64,000 nucleotides of DNA from Paragordius varius. Its lineage: Eukaryota > Nematomorpha. Shown here in pieces: positions 23,343 to 35,319 of the stretch (position 1 is its first letter; every line of letters starts with the position of its first letter). The notes beneath the pieces were generated by a model that ran no database searches, had not been told where the DNA came from, and saw only the letters and a program-made list of their open reading frames with translations. The position numbers were made by a program, and so were the translations under genes. The stretch lies in assembly GCA_964247055.1 (NCBI GenBank), contig OZ176053.1, positions 6,944,001-7,008,000 of the forward strand, given 5' to 3'.

Positions 23343-25746
23343 ATGCCATCTGGAGAACTTGATACACGCTTTTCGGAAGCAAAGGCAAAGGCCTCGATTC
23401 TACAGAATAATATTGAATCAATAAATTCTGAATTTGCTGCCATATCGAATTTATTAAGTATCGCATTGGTTAATTATATTAAGATAATATTAACTGCAGC
23501 GTTGAATTAACAAATTTAGAAAAGGAGAAGCAATCTTTACTGACACAAATAAAAACCGTAAAAGATAAATTATTTTTTGTCGAAATATGGAATGGAAGTT
23601 TTAATTCTATATACATAATATATAAGTTAAACAATATAATGTCGACCGTATTGTTTCCGATCACAATAAAAATACAACGCCAATAAAAATAAAAACTGAG
23701 AAGATTATTGTTGATAAAACAACCAATGGTTTAGCAGATTACAATGATACAATAACAAAAACGAAAAAAGTTGAACAGCCAAAAGATACCTGTAATTTAT
23801 TTTACTGTTGAGTTTCGGTTAAAATATATTAATCTGTTATCAAATCAATATATATTTATTAACTAAATAAAACCAAACAAATTAGTTTATACTGTTTTAT
23901 AACAATCGACAAAAAATTTATACCGTTTTCTAAATATTAATAACTAACATAGTTTCTAAATAGTAGGCGGTCGTAATCATGGTAACGAAATCGTTCAATC
24001 ATTTGTTAGTAAAGATACATTTGCTAGATTTTTATTTAGTGACCATCAACAGTAAAGGGATATATAATTGACTTAAAGTTGAGCCAATAAATATGTAATT
24101 TTATTGTTTTTTTCTTTTTAATATTATCGCACTTTACTATGCCAAATTTTATTTGGCATTGTGTAATAAAAAACTAGCAATCCAATTTTTACTCAAACTG
24201 TATATGGTCATCTAAACTGATTTAATCTATGAATTGTAGCTCCTGTCACTTTTGCAAGTCAATTGGATATGCGCGTCGGTAAAATTGTTGAAATTTCCAA
24301 GCATCCAGACGCCGACACCTTGTATGTTGAGAAAATTGATTTGGGTGAACCAGAACCACGGACAGTTATTAGTGGATTAGTGGCGCATTTTCAACCCGAA
24401 CAGGTTATAGTATAGATAATAAAATTATTTAATCTATTTTATTATTTTTTGAAGAAAGCTATATTTATACTTGTGATATATATCAAAATGATTGAACACT
24501 TTATTAATCCTGCATTTATTTTTTTTGGATAAGTTATTTGACTGTGATTTATATAATATATGCCAAACACATGAATCAATTGTTATAAAACGATATACGT
24601 TAAAATTTATAGATTGGAACCATAATTATTATCTGAATTGGCATGTATAATAATTTTTACATTGGAAAATTAAATACCCTAAATTTTATCGTAAATTATT
24701 TTTACACGAGTTTTTAATGTTTAAATCTATTTAGTAGAGTAAAGTGTTTAAAGACAATTATAAGAATAAAGGCATGATTATTTTGATTTTTTTCGTTAAG
24801 TTATATTTTGTTAAGCGGTTATAAAACACGGATTAAAAATTAATTTTTAAGTAATTTAACATGCACAATTTTTCGAAGTTAAGCGTGGATATTTAGTTGT
24901 TTTATGTGTCAAATTCGTAAAGAAGCGGTTTTAGACCACACACATGCGTTAAATATAATTTTGCATTTTAATTCATTATACAGTTACAAGACCGTATGGT
25001 AATTGTTTTGTGCAATCTTAAACCTATGAAGATGCGAGGCATCCTATCCCAGGGTATGGTAATGTGTGCCGTCTCATCAACCAATAAAAAATTGGTGACT
25101 TTAAGCCCACCCAACGAACATAAAGTTGGGGACCGTATATCTTTTGGTGAACATCCAGGTATATTATGCTGTTTAAAAATGGAAATGTAATGGATTGAAA
25201 CTGAAACTATTAGTTTATTTTAAAAAGTGTCATTATGAATTGGAATCGCCTAAAACGGGTCTAAAACAATGATTTAGTTATGTGTCCACCTTTTTTCTAA
25301 GTGTTTTTTTTAAATATATTTAAAATACAAAGGATACTTTTTTGATTTTTTAAACGAAAAAAAAACACACAAAAAACTTTTGTTATAAATATCTTTTTTT
25401 GGCTATTACATATTTACATCTAAAAGAAACACGAAAAAAATCTTACAGAAACCAATCGGTACGAAGCCGCGTTTTTTAGGAACCGAAACCAGAGGCACAA
25501 AATATTCTGTCATCTATTATGTGTTTGTTTGAGAAAGTTTGTGTTATCGCTATTTTTCTGTTTGTTTTAGTTCCAGATAAAGTCAAAGAAATCAAAAAAG
25601 ATAGCTTTGCAAAATGTGCCCCTTTTCTCAAGGTTTCGGAAAATGGGATCGCTGTGTTAGGTGATTTACCATTCTATGTTAATGGGCAGGATGGCCAAAA
25701 ACATCTCATTGAATGCAAGGATATGATTGGAGCAGAAATTCGTTAA
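23343..25746 (+). CDS. AIMP1: AIMP1 (p43/EMAP-II), tRNA-synthetase-complex scaffold (302 aa, 6 exons)
   Basis: Exons: 23343-23457, 23484-23597, 23627-23791, 24240-24403, 24984-25158, 25571-25746; phases agree and the sum is 303 codons. Residues 1-80 form a leucine/isoleucine heptad coil ([14 protein letters not shown]) that in AIMP1 joins the multi-synthetase complex; VEIWNGIKQ matches the AEIQNGVKQ of human AIMP1. A Lys-rich linker follows, then the EMAP-II OB-fold tRNA-binding domain: [56 protein letters not shown]. Length is close to the human 312 aa. It binds tRNA and holds synthetases in the cytosolic complex. Introns 1 and 2 are 26 nt (23458-23483) and 29 nt (23598-23626). The start Met is the one that begins the coil; the N-terminus is the least certain part. 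Confidence 0.93.
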
Positions 25747-25783
25747 ATTGACTTAATAAATATCAATTTTGCCTTTTTTAATT

Positions 25784-25795
25784 AATAAATTTATT
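25784..25795. terminator. Palindromic AATAAA/TTTATT downstream of AIMP1
   Basis: Second AATAAATTTATT in the window, 38 bp after the AIMP1 stop; an earlier AATAAA is at 25755-25760. Could serve AIMP1; it is ~500 bp past the convergent VPS28 stop, so it is less likely to be shared. Confidence 0.35.
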
Positions 25796-26299
25796 ATGTG
25801 TTGTTTATTTTAGCAGGTGAGCAGGTTAAAGATAATTAATTATGCATATAAGATCAAAAGAATTATCTTCAACTATATTCGGCAATAATCTCTATAATAT
25901 TGCTAATGTTTGTTGTATTTTAATGCTGAATAATGAATTTATTTATATCTTAATATAACCCTTTTTTAATTGAGTTTGATAACTGTTTGTGTCTAACAAA
26001 TATTCATTTATGTTTTGAATGAGATTATCTCGTACTTGTCATATTATCTGTTTTTAAAATGGTTATGATCTTTTTCGCACCGATTTAATATATCTCTCCC
26101 CATTTTTTTCAAGTACAAGGAAGTAACAATTATATTGATTTTTATTTTTAAGAACAATTTAAAAGGATATAATTGAGTTTTCCCCTCTCTAACAGTTTTC
26201 TTTATTTTTGACAATGATTCACCTATGGGTAACCTATAAATTTTATTTCCAAATAATGTGATAAATAAACTGATTCACAAGAAATAAATAATATTTATT

Positions 26300-28142
26300 T
26301 TATAAGTTATGTAAAGTTTTGTTAAAGGAATTATAGGCGGAATCCAAATCAAATAACATTTGCCTTACTTGTTCGGGTGTTAACTCATCTGAAACGCTCA
26401 TGGTATTTAGCGTTTGAAGCCTGTATATGCAATAATTAAATATAAATGCGCAAATAAAAACTAAAAGGCAACATATCATTATCATGATAGCATATGCAAA
26501 AGACATAAATTGTTTAATAATATGGTATTAATAAACAATTAAAAGTATATATTAAATTAATTATATAATTCGCAGAAACAATTTCGGATATTAATTAAAT
26601 TATAAAAATTTATAGTTTAGTTTGGTACTTTATGACTTTTGCTTACGTAAACCTAAAACTATAAAGAAATTTCATTTTTGTATTACATATAAAATTTGGA
26701 AAAAATTTTATATTCGATAATATCTTTCAAAAATTAAATTTAATAATGGGTGTTATTACCATGTTTGAATTTTTTTCTTGGCATCAAAATCATCGGGTAA
26801 GTTGCGTAATCGATTCATAACTTCAAGTAATTCTTTAAGATCGGGTTGGATTTCATCCATCGCTTTAATTTCGAGCCTCAATTTATCCATAATTGTGATA
26901 AATAACTATGGGTAAATTACAAATATAATCTATACAAATTGTCAAAAATTATGTTCATACGGCATTTAATATTTTGAGTTATAAACATTATAAATTAATG
27001 ACAATTATTATTTTTTATACAACATTATATAAAAATATCTTTAGAACTATAATAATTTTGAATAAAAAAATTTTTTTAATAAGATAGCTGCGTTAAAATT
27101 ATGAAACACTTATTAAATTTACTTAGAAAAATTATTAATAATAATGGTAAAAGTTGGTAAATAACTACAATGCCACTTTATTAAAATGGCACCCTAGTAT
27201 AGATATTATATATATTAAAGTTAATTCTAAAATCCCATGGATTAAAAAATTAAAAAAAATCTTTAGTAAAAATAAAAATGCCATAAGTTATAAAATTTAT
27301 ATACTGAGACAATGTCTGCTATAGATTTGCTAGTGTTTCCCTTATCATCTTTAATAGTTATGGGCCGATCATCTTTTATCCTTTCCATCGCAGCAGGAAA
27401 AGAACACTAAAATACATTAAAAAAAACAATAAATTTAGCCAAGCAATATTTTAATTCAGTGATTTTGTCAAAAATTATTAATCGGTGTAGTAATGCTTAA
27501 AAAGTTTTTTGCGGGAATTAAATGTATACAAGTTTTAGCCATTATAAATATAGGAAAGAATCCGCGAAAGGGACTTTTGCCCCTGAATAAATGGGTATTG
27601 TTATAATTTAGGGATTCCATACGTGATGCCGAATAATAAAATAGATATGGCAAACGTATGAATTTTATATTAAAATATGGTACATATAATTATAGAGGTT
27701 ATAAGAAAAAAAATTTCTTTACATTTTAAAAAAGTATTTAGTGTTAAATATAAAAAAACAGTTTTATACAGATATCAAATAATTTTAATCATGGAAATCC
27801 GAACATAGCAGTATATACCCGGTAATGATGTAAGAAATCTTCAACTGTTTTAAACTCTGCTCCCTGAACCAGTTTAAAAGCTGCTTTGTATTGAACCAAA
27901 AGTTTGGAACACGCTGCAGTATACCTATGATAAAAATATTTTGTACTCCTTAGGAGAAACAGCATCTTTAATATATGCTTTTTCCAAATTTTGAATGGTA
28001 TTTATTACGGAAAATAATTCAGCCTCATTTTCGATTCTAATTATTATTGTAAAAACTACTTTTCTCTTTCTCTCGAGGAATTAAATAATTTTATTTCCTA
28101 AATAAAGTTAAAAATTACTCTGTATAGATTTGGATTTTCCAT
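26300..28142 (-). CDS. VPS28: VPS28, ESCRT-I subunit (208 aa, 7 exons)
   Basis: Exons: 28119-28142, 28060-28097, 27947-28036, 27819-27924, 27305-27406, 26760-26905, 26300-26420; phases agree and the sum is 209 codons. The protein reads [16 protein letters not shown], then [20 protein letters not shown] and [14 protein letters not shown] (core domain that binds TSG101), [39 protein letters not shown] (four-helix C-terminal domain that binds ESCRT-II VPS36) and [16 protein letters not shown]. It sorts ubiquitinated cargo into multivesicular bodies on endosomes. Length is near the human 221 aa. Introns 1-3 are 21 nt (28098-28118), 23 nt (28037-28059) and 22 nt (27925-27946), each needed to restore the conserved frame. 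The AATAAA at 26294-26299 directly follows the stop codon. First exon is only 24 nt. Confidence 0.96.
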
Positions 28143-28154
28143 CCACCTTATTTT
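28143..28154. promoter_or_regulatory. 12-bp gap between divergent start codons of VPS28 and BLOC1S2
   Basis: VPS28 ATG is 28140-28142 on the minus strand and BLOC1S2 ATG is 28155-28157 on the plus strand. The gap cannot hold two core promoters, so transcripts must start inside the partner gene or share a dispersed bidirectional promoter with leaderless or overlapping 5' ends. Confidence 0.6.
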
Positions 28155-28560
28155 ATGAACGAAGGGAAATTCGGTGTTAAATTTAAAATTCAACTTGAAA
28201 AACTCTATAAAGATTACCAAACATTTATATCCCAAGAGTTAAAAGGTTTTTTCTTTTTTTTAATTATAGGTCACAGCAACAAACTTAATGTATTAGCCAA
28301 AACAAATAGTTTTTTACTTCAGAAATACAAAGAAGCGGAAAATTCGATAAAGAAATTAAATGATTTTAACATTGAAATCAATAAAAAATGTAAGGGTCAT
28401 ATAATAATTAGTTGATACTTTGCAACCGTATCTAAATCAGATTAACAAGTTGGAAGATAGAATATCTGAAATGGAAAAAATGGTGTCAAAAATTGATGAG
28501 TATACTTTAAAGCTTGAAACATCTTATCGAAAGCATTTACCAAATCATTGCGATAAATAA
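28155..28560 (+). CDS. BLOC1S2: BLOC1S2, BLOC-1/BORC subunit 2 (119 aa, 3 exons)
   Basis: Exons: 28155-28245, 28270-28389, 28412-28560; phases agree and the sum is 120 codons. An all-helical coiled-coil protein; the best match is the C-terminal stretch LQPYLNQINKLEDRISEMEK then IDEYTLKLETSYRK, against LQPYLDQINVIEEQV..LE...KLDAYSKKLEAKYKK in human BLOC1S2 (142 aa). BLOC1S2 belongs to BLOC-1 and BORC, which act in lysosome-related organelle biogenesis and lysosome positioning. Both introns are tiny: 28246-28269 (24 nt, a multiple of three with no stop, so retention would insert GFFFFLII) and 28390-28411 (22 nt). The start Met follows the VPS28 start on the other strand by 12 bp. Confidence 0.85.
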
Positions 28561-28689
28561 TAAAAAGCTTATTGTCAATTGTCTACAACCTTTTCAATGT
28601 ATACAATCCTTTTCCATTTTCTGCAGTTTAGATTTTTAAAACATCACACACTGTGCAAAAAAGTTAATTTTTTTACAGCTAACCAGGGA

Positions 28690-28980
28690 ATTAATTTGCC
28701 GAAAATTTTTTTCGATGGCTAATTAATTATTCAAATATTGAGAGAAAATCGAAATTGGCTAAAAATTAAAATCATGATAAAACGAGATATAAAATCATTT
28801 TATGGGATATTTACAATTTATAAATAGCGTAAAATCATATAATTAGGGTTTTTATTAAAACTAAGATCAAAATCCTATTTTACCATTAACATACTTTATA
28901 TGCAATTTTTTTTATGAAATTATATTAATTTTTTTTGAAATAATTTACTAGCTAAATTCACTATTAATTAGCATTCATAT
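28690..28980. repeat. Dispersed repeat, family shared with 36480-36765 and 44600-44690
   Basis: The block with ATTGAGAGAAAATCGAAATT, a later TTTACAATTTATAAA and the CATACTTTATATGC / CACTATTAA tail reappears in diverged form at 36530-36765, and its last third at 44609-44690. In addition 28876-28930 is inverted at 29400-29456. Family unknown; no coding capacity seen. Confidence 0.5.
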
Positions 28981-29099
28981 TTTATAAATAAAAAAGTATT
29001 TATCAATATATATATATGTCTTCTGATTTATAAGTATATGTTCAATGTTTTATTTTGGAATCTTACATAAGCAGGAATCTAATACAAAATAGGTAAGTA

Positions 29100-29204
29100 G
29101 TGGAATGTCAACCAAAAATCCGTACTAATCCCAATAAAAATATTATCTTATGTTAAAACAAACCTGCTCATGGGATTCGTATGGTTTTTCGGTTAATATT
29201 CCAC
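29100..29204. mobile_element. 105-bp hairpin MITE with TA target
   Basis: GTGGAATGTCAACCAAAAAT at the left is inverted at the right (ATGGTTTTTCGGTTAATATTCCAC, imperfect), flanked by TA at 29098-29099 and 29205-29206. It folds into a near-complete stem. Confidence 0.65.
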
Positions 29205-29509
29205 TATTTTTAAACCATATTTGTATTTTATATACTTCTAATGTAAGATTACAAATTAAAAAAAAAACAATATTATATTAATTTATTTTGATCTCCTTGT
29301 TGGGAGAAAAAAACACTTAAAAGTTGATAACCTATTTTTACTGTAAATATGAAGGTAAAGATTTTAATAGTGAGTTTATCTAATAAAAAAAATTTATTTT
29401 AATATAGTTTTATAAAAAAAATTGCATATAAAGTATGTTAATGGAAAAACAGTTTTTGATGTGAGTTTCAATAAATATCCTAATTATATAATTTTAAACT
29501 TTTTATGAA

Positions 29510-29940
29510 TTGTAATCATCCGATAAATTTGACCAGCTCTTACCTATGGTTCTAAAACTTAGGCATTAAACAAAACTTATCAAACAAACTCCTAACTAGT
29601 GAGAGCCGAATACTCAAAAGCTGCTTTCATAAACCAGAAATACATTCATTAAAAAACCGATAAAATCGATTAAATCATTCAAACTAATAGATTGAGTCTT
29701 TCATACTCAGAGAAGAGAAGCCACCCATCCTTTAACAACTGTTGAAAAAAATATGTTGATGGCAAAAGAAGAAAGGGGCGGCCACTCTTTTCTTATAATG
29801 ATAATATGAAAATGGACTTGAATCAACGTAACCTTTCCACAGAACAATGTAAAGATCGTAATTTATGGCGGGATTTACTTAATGGACACAACTCCGAATA
29901 TGGAGTCCGAATATTATCCATCCATAATTATCCGATAAAA
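29510..29940 (+). mobile_element. RTE-like LINE, decayed C-terminal piece
   Basis: Broken reading frames give LTYGSKT, then VDGKRRKGRPLFSYNDNMK and STEQCKDRNLWRDLLN. The LTYGSKT..ALNK, later V.G.R.RGRP and final D...WR...N are the usual end of RTE-type endonuclease/reverse-transcriptase ORFs; compare the better copy at 56100-58385. Only the tail is left, with stops and frameshifts. Confidence 0.6.
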
Positions 29941-31035
29941 TGACAATAAATCTTAATGTCTTAAGTTTATCATTGTTTTTTTAATCATGCTTCCGTAATT
30001 TTCACTTTTTGGCCACGATCAATATTTTAAAAACTAGGTCGTCAACAAATAAAAATATCAACGGCAGATGAATTCCCTGTTCTAAGCTATCTCATATCAT
30101 TATTTTGTTAAAAAACTTTTGCACACAGTGATATAATTAAAATTTAATAAGAAATTCCGCTTTTGATTAGGGATTTTACCAAAATTTTAAACATTTTGAA
30201 AACATAATTTTAGGTTGGTTCATTTTTTTGGAATCCGTGTTTCCTTTTTGGGTGACACAATTAAGAGTTAATAACAGGCTTCAAGAATTGGATCGGACCA
30301 TATAAGAGAAATAAATCCGATCTAAAATGTTTTTTGTTCAATTTCAGCAATATTTTAATTGATTTAAGACATGTTTCGATTATTACTAATCTTTATCGAA
30401 TGTAAAATACGAAAATTGGTTACGAAAAAATTGGAGCTTAAATTAAAACACAGAAAAATAAGAAAAAGTAGATTAACAATTTAATTACAAATCATTAATT
30501 TTTATTAACTACCTTATGTTCTTTTATTCGAACATTTAAACCTCTCTTTGTAACATTTTATTTTTTATATTACACATAAGAACTATGATCTTCTTTACGT
30601 TAATCAAATTAAAATATTATTAATTTATCTAATTTTTTGTATTTACGAATATTTCAATTTTATTTAACATTATCACTCTTAGGATTTAAATTCAGTAATT
30701 TGTTGATGGCTTTACTATAATAAAAATTTGCGGGTATTTTTTCTGCTAATTATTTGCTGTTATAAAATTTGTGAGGTTTTTTCTCCATATATATACTGTT
30801 TGGAATTGGCAATGTCGTCTTGTAAACTATGGAGAGATTTAAGCAATTATCCGGATGATGCAATTTATGGTTTGATATATATCTGATTTGTATTATATTT
30901 CGGTGATAATTTATTACCGTTGTATTCTACGTTAATTGAGTTGTGAAATTAATTTAATTGTTTTATATTCGTTATCTATGCAGAATCATCTCTATTTGGC
31001 AGTATAAGTTAGTTCTTTTTCTTGTTTGTTTATAT

Positions 31036-31295
31036 CAGTGGTGTCTAACACAAATGGACACGCAGGCCGTATTTTTGTATTGAACGGGAAGGACCGCATT
31101 CCCAAAAATAAAATTGGCATATATTTAATTAGATTTTAAACAGATTATATAATTTTACAATTTTTTAGCTTATTGCCGAAATTCGGAAAGATTTAATAAA
31201 AAAATTAATTGTACATAGGTTTTATAAAATTGTGCATTTGAAATTTCTCGCGGGCTGCAGAAATATTTCAGAGGGCCGCATCGTGTTAAGCCCTG
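31036..31295. mobile_element. hAT MITE (260 bp)
   Basis: Starts CAGTGGTGTCTAACAC and ends GTGTTAAGCCCTG, with GGCCG blocks inside both ends. Flanked by GTTTATAT (31028-31035) and GTTTATAC (31296-31303), an 8-bp target duplication with one mismatch. Confidence 0.82.
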
Positions 31296-31572
31296 GTTTA
31301 TACCATATTATAATTAGTCCGTAAAAATGGGAATGTTCAGTAATTAAAATTTTTAAAGGATGAATTTTTACATTTTATCCTGTTATTAAAAATGATCAAA
31401 AAGCTTCGCTAATTTATATTTTTATTAACTGGCCCTGTCACGCTTCGCTGTGACGTAGTCTTACTAATAATCATTCTTAAAAATTTGCAATAAATAGAGT
31501 TAATGGATATAAAAAAATAATAAAAAGCATATTTAACAAAAAGAATATTTTTTTACGGGTTTTTGGATAGGC

Positions 31573-31891
31573 TCAAATATTGTTTACACGAAATTGACCA
31601 TATTTAAACTGTCCCTTATTAAAGTTAATATCAACTATCCTTGGATATATTTTAAGATTTTGTTTTACGAAATCATGCTTAGTTTTATTTTGAAATTGTG
31701 TTGAGACAGCTGGGACCAAGAGAAATAAAAAGTAAATCATTTGTGGTTCCTTTTTAATGGAAAGTATATTATACAAATTCCCCAGAAATGTGTCTAACTG
31801 AACTGGTATGGCTTTTAAGTTATTTGAAATTAGCTCTAGAACCACACCATTTTTGTATGGCGTCCCAGTTTTAAACCGGTAGACCCAATTC
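31573..31891 (-). CDS. Possible terminal exon, unknown protein
   Basis: After an acceptor (TTTTTATAG, read on the minus strand) an open frame of 105 codons runs to a TGA at 31573-31575. It reads WVYRFKTGTPYKNGVVLEL, then QLDTFLGNLYNI, a hydrophobic YFLFLLVPAV patch and a charged end. Composition looks protein-like. No family recognised and no upstream exon found; the hAT transposon at 31929 lies immediately upstream and may sit in the intron or have cut the gene off. Confidence 0.3.
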
Positions 31892-31928
31892 CTATAAAAA
31901 GTGCTGAGTTAAATTGGCTTGATAGGTA

Positions 31929-34900
31929 AGGTGACCAGACGTCCCGCTTTTGGCGGGACAGTCCCGCTTTTTCACATAAAAAAATTTTTTTTAATACAAA
32001 TAATTTTTTATCCGTTTAAGTTTTTTATCATTAAATATCTTTAAAATCTATATAAATTTTAAAATAAAATTTTTTATTTTTAAATTAAAAACATTTATTT
32101 TTTTCGACTTTATATCATATGATTCTACACTTTCCTTCCTACTACTACCGTCATAATATCAAAAAGCAAGTTAACACCACAAATCTCTAGATTAAAAGAC
32201 AAATTAAACCACAAATCGGTAGCTTACACGTTTATTTGAGAAAATTAAGATATAACATTAACTGTGCTAATATTTTAATATTATTACTTGCTAACATATC
32301 AAAAAGCCAAATTAATACCACAAATCGATAGCTTAAATGACAAATTGATACCACACATCAGTACCTTACACGTTTATTCTAGAAAATTAAGGTAATATAA
32401 TTAATATTATACTAATAGTAGTTTATAAATATGAGCACAAAAAGAGGTTGTAAACTCAACTATAAATTAATGAAAGATTTTTCTTTTATTAAAAAAAACG
32501 AAGAATGAATCATCTGTTAAATGTCTTATATGCGAGGGGGAATTCACCCTAGCACATGGCTGCAAGCATGATATTACGAAGCATATGGAATCACAGAAAC
32601 ATAAAAAATATTTAGATATGGGGGCATCATCTTACAAAATGAGCGATTTCGAAAGACCGCTTTTGGAGAGGAAGTAAAAAGAATTTGGCACTAGCTGAGC
32701 GTGTTATCTTTTCACGCCGTTAATCACAAAAATTCCTTTAGATCTATGGACTGTACCTCACAGTTTATTCGCACGTTATTCCATAAAAAATTTACATGTG
32801 CCCGTACAAAGGCCGAAGCCATTTTGCGCAATGTCCTTTCGCCACAGACATTTTCTGAAATACAAAAAGATTTGTTAAAAATTAAATTCTTCTCCCTATA
32901 TTCTGATGCTTCAAATCACCATGAAACATGATTCAGAAACCTGAGTAAAAATTAAAATTTTAGATTAATTTCCCTACCCGGTGAAAATTCCGAAATAATA
33001 TTTACTTCAATAATGCATATTCTAGAAAAAAATAATTTTAAGACAAAATTATCGCACATTGCGCTGACAACACCAATACGAACTTTGGTGAACAAGGAGG
33101 GGAACAAAAAATATTTTTCCGAAATTAACAGATAATCTTAATCAAAACATTATTGGCGTTCGGTGTGCAGCGCATATAATACACAACGCTATTCAAACAG
33201 CTGCTCATTTGTTACTCCTAGATGTGGAAAATGTAGTTGTTAATATATATTCCTATTTTTATATATACACGGTACGTGTTGAAACGCTTAAAGAATTCTG
33301 TGAAAATGCAGAAGTTCAATAGCAAAAAATGCTGGATATTGTAAAACTTGTTGGTTAGCTTTAATGCCAGCTATCGAAAGAATTTTAAATGTATGATCCT
33401 TTAAAATCTTTTTTTATCACAGGACAATGGTCCTACAACTTTAAAAAAGTTTTTTGAAAGTGATTCTTCAAAAATATGGTTAGAATTTTTACATAATCAA
33501 GCTTCTTTCTTTCAAAATGTTATTAAATTTATAGAAGATGACAAAATTCCGGCAATCGAAGTAGCCAATGAAATTTGTAACCTAAAATTCCAATGTCAAG
33601 AACGGTTAGAAAATAACTTTATACCATTAACCATCCGCAATATAATAAATAATTTAGAAAAACAAGGCTTAATAAACCGCCTGTACCATATAAAAATGTT
33701 CTATACAAACTGTAAAGATTATTTGGAAGACTGGATGATGCAATTCAATGAAATTGATCATTTTCGTTGGATAACATTAAAATCAGAATTTAATTGGTGC
33801 GATGTTCAAAAATCATTTGATTATATCTGCTCCCAAAATACTCAAAAAATAATCTTTCAGAAAATGATCTTTTTTTGTGAAGTATCATTAGTTAAAAGAT
33901 ATATTAATAATGAAAAAAAATTATGGACAAAAGAAAAATTATAGTCGAAAAGAAATGGTGGAAATATTTTATCATTTTGAAACAAACTATGTTCCACACA
34001 ATAATATTTTCATTATGGAATATGCACTATTTTTACGTTGCTACTGAGCGCGTTTTTTGCACAGTAAATCAGGTGTGGACATCGGAAAAATCAAATTTAA
34101 ATGTTGAAACTATAAAGGCCTTTTATCTGTTAATTATATTTTGACAAATTCTTGTGAAGACTTCCACAATATTTTAAAAAATGATGACAATCTGCTAAAA
34201 TACATTCACTCAAATAAAAAATATACCAAAGAATAAAATATTTTCTTTAAAGTTTTTGTGTTAAAAAATAAACCAAATTACTTAAGCTTCATATTGTCGA
34301 ATTATATTTGAACACATAAAATGGCTTTTATTCAACATTTAAATTTTCAGTGTCCTTACTTAATTTACTGTGGAAAAACGCGTATAGCAGTGATTCAGGA
34401 AAAGATAATGCAAATTCTACAATTTAAATTTTATTGTATGGAACATAATTTGTTTAAAAATGATTATTTTAACCATTTCTATCCTACGTATTTTTTCTTG
34501 TTGTCCATAATATAAGTTTCATTCAACATATTTATTTAATAATGAGATTTCATTAAAAAGTGTCACTGTGCACCCTCTTGTCTTCCAAATGATCGTTTCT
34601 GTTTTATAAAACATTTTTATATTCTGGCTATTCATTTAGTCTTGTTTTTCTGGATGCTTTATAATATTGAGATTAGGTAATGGTATAAAATTATTTTCTA
34701 CCCTTTTTTGACTTGGAATTTTGACTTTTGATTTGTGATAAAAAATAGGATTCTGAGATCACATTTTTAGAAATATTTCAATCGCTGGCAAAAGAGCTAA
34801 CCAACAGTTCTTTAATATCCAAGCATTTTAACATCTATATTTTCCACATCCAGGGGTAACAAATCAGTAGCTGTTTGAATAGCGTTGTGTATCTGCCAAT

Positions 34901-35234
34901 AATGTTTTGATTAAGATTATTCGCTAAATTGTTAAAAATATTTTTTGTGCCGCTTCTTGCATCACCCAGCGAACTTTGTGATGATTTCGTCTTTATTATT
35001 TTTTTCTAGAATATTACAATCACTCACACTTTGTTCGTGCTCATGTAAATTTATTGAATAAGGTAAAACAACCTGTGAGGTGCAAATTTTTTTATATTTA
35101 TAATGAATTTCTGTTAAAAATAAATAAATATTACAATAAATATTTTGTATAAAAATTTTTGGTTGTACCCCCAACGATCCCCCTTCCCCTTCTCAGATTT
35201 GTCCCGCTTTTTCCTTCAAAAAATCTGGTCACCT
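31929..35234 (+). mobile_element. hAT transposon, full length but decayed
   Basis: Inverted termini AGGTGACCAGACGTCCCGC (left) and TTTGTCCCGC...TCTGGTCACCT (right). Between them, in order: a BED-type zinc finger (CLICEGEFTLAHG, KHMESQKHKKY, ~32517-32630), the transposase start (DCTSQFIRTLF, CARTKAEAILRNVLSP, YSDASNH, 32701-32930), the middle (RCAAHIIHNAIQTAA, YTVRVETLKEFCE, ~33155-33310), and the C-terminal dimerisation region (ATERVFCTVNQVWTSEKSNL, ~34035-34110). Stops and several frameshifts separate these blocks, so it is inactive. The 8-bp target duplication is no longer recognisable, which agrees with an old insertion. Confidence 0.82.
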
Positions 35235-35319
35235 TATTTATAGGGCAAATATTTGGAAGCATCTTTGATACCATCGTCTTACATGTTATTCGGGAAAATA
35301 CCAAACACTTAATATCGTT

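Noticed and set aside
30812-31001. Possible first exons of a gene (MSSCKLWRDLSNYPDD then an 18-nt exon)
   Set aside because: The KLWRDL stretch resembles the end of RTE LINE ORFs (compare RNLWRDLL at ~29870), the second exon is too short to trust, and nothing follows.
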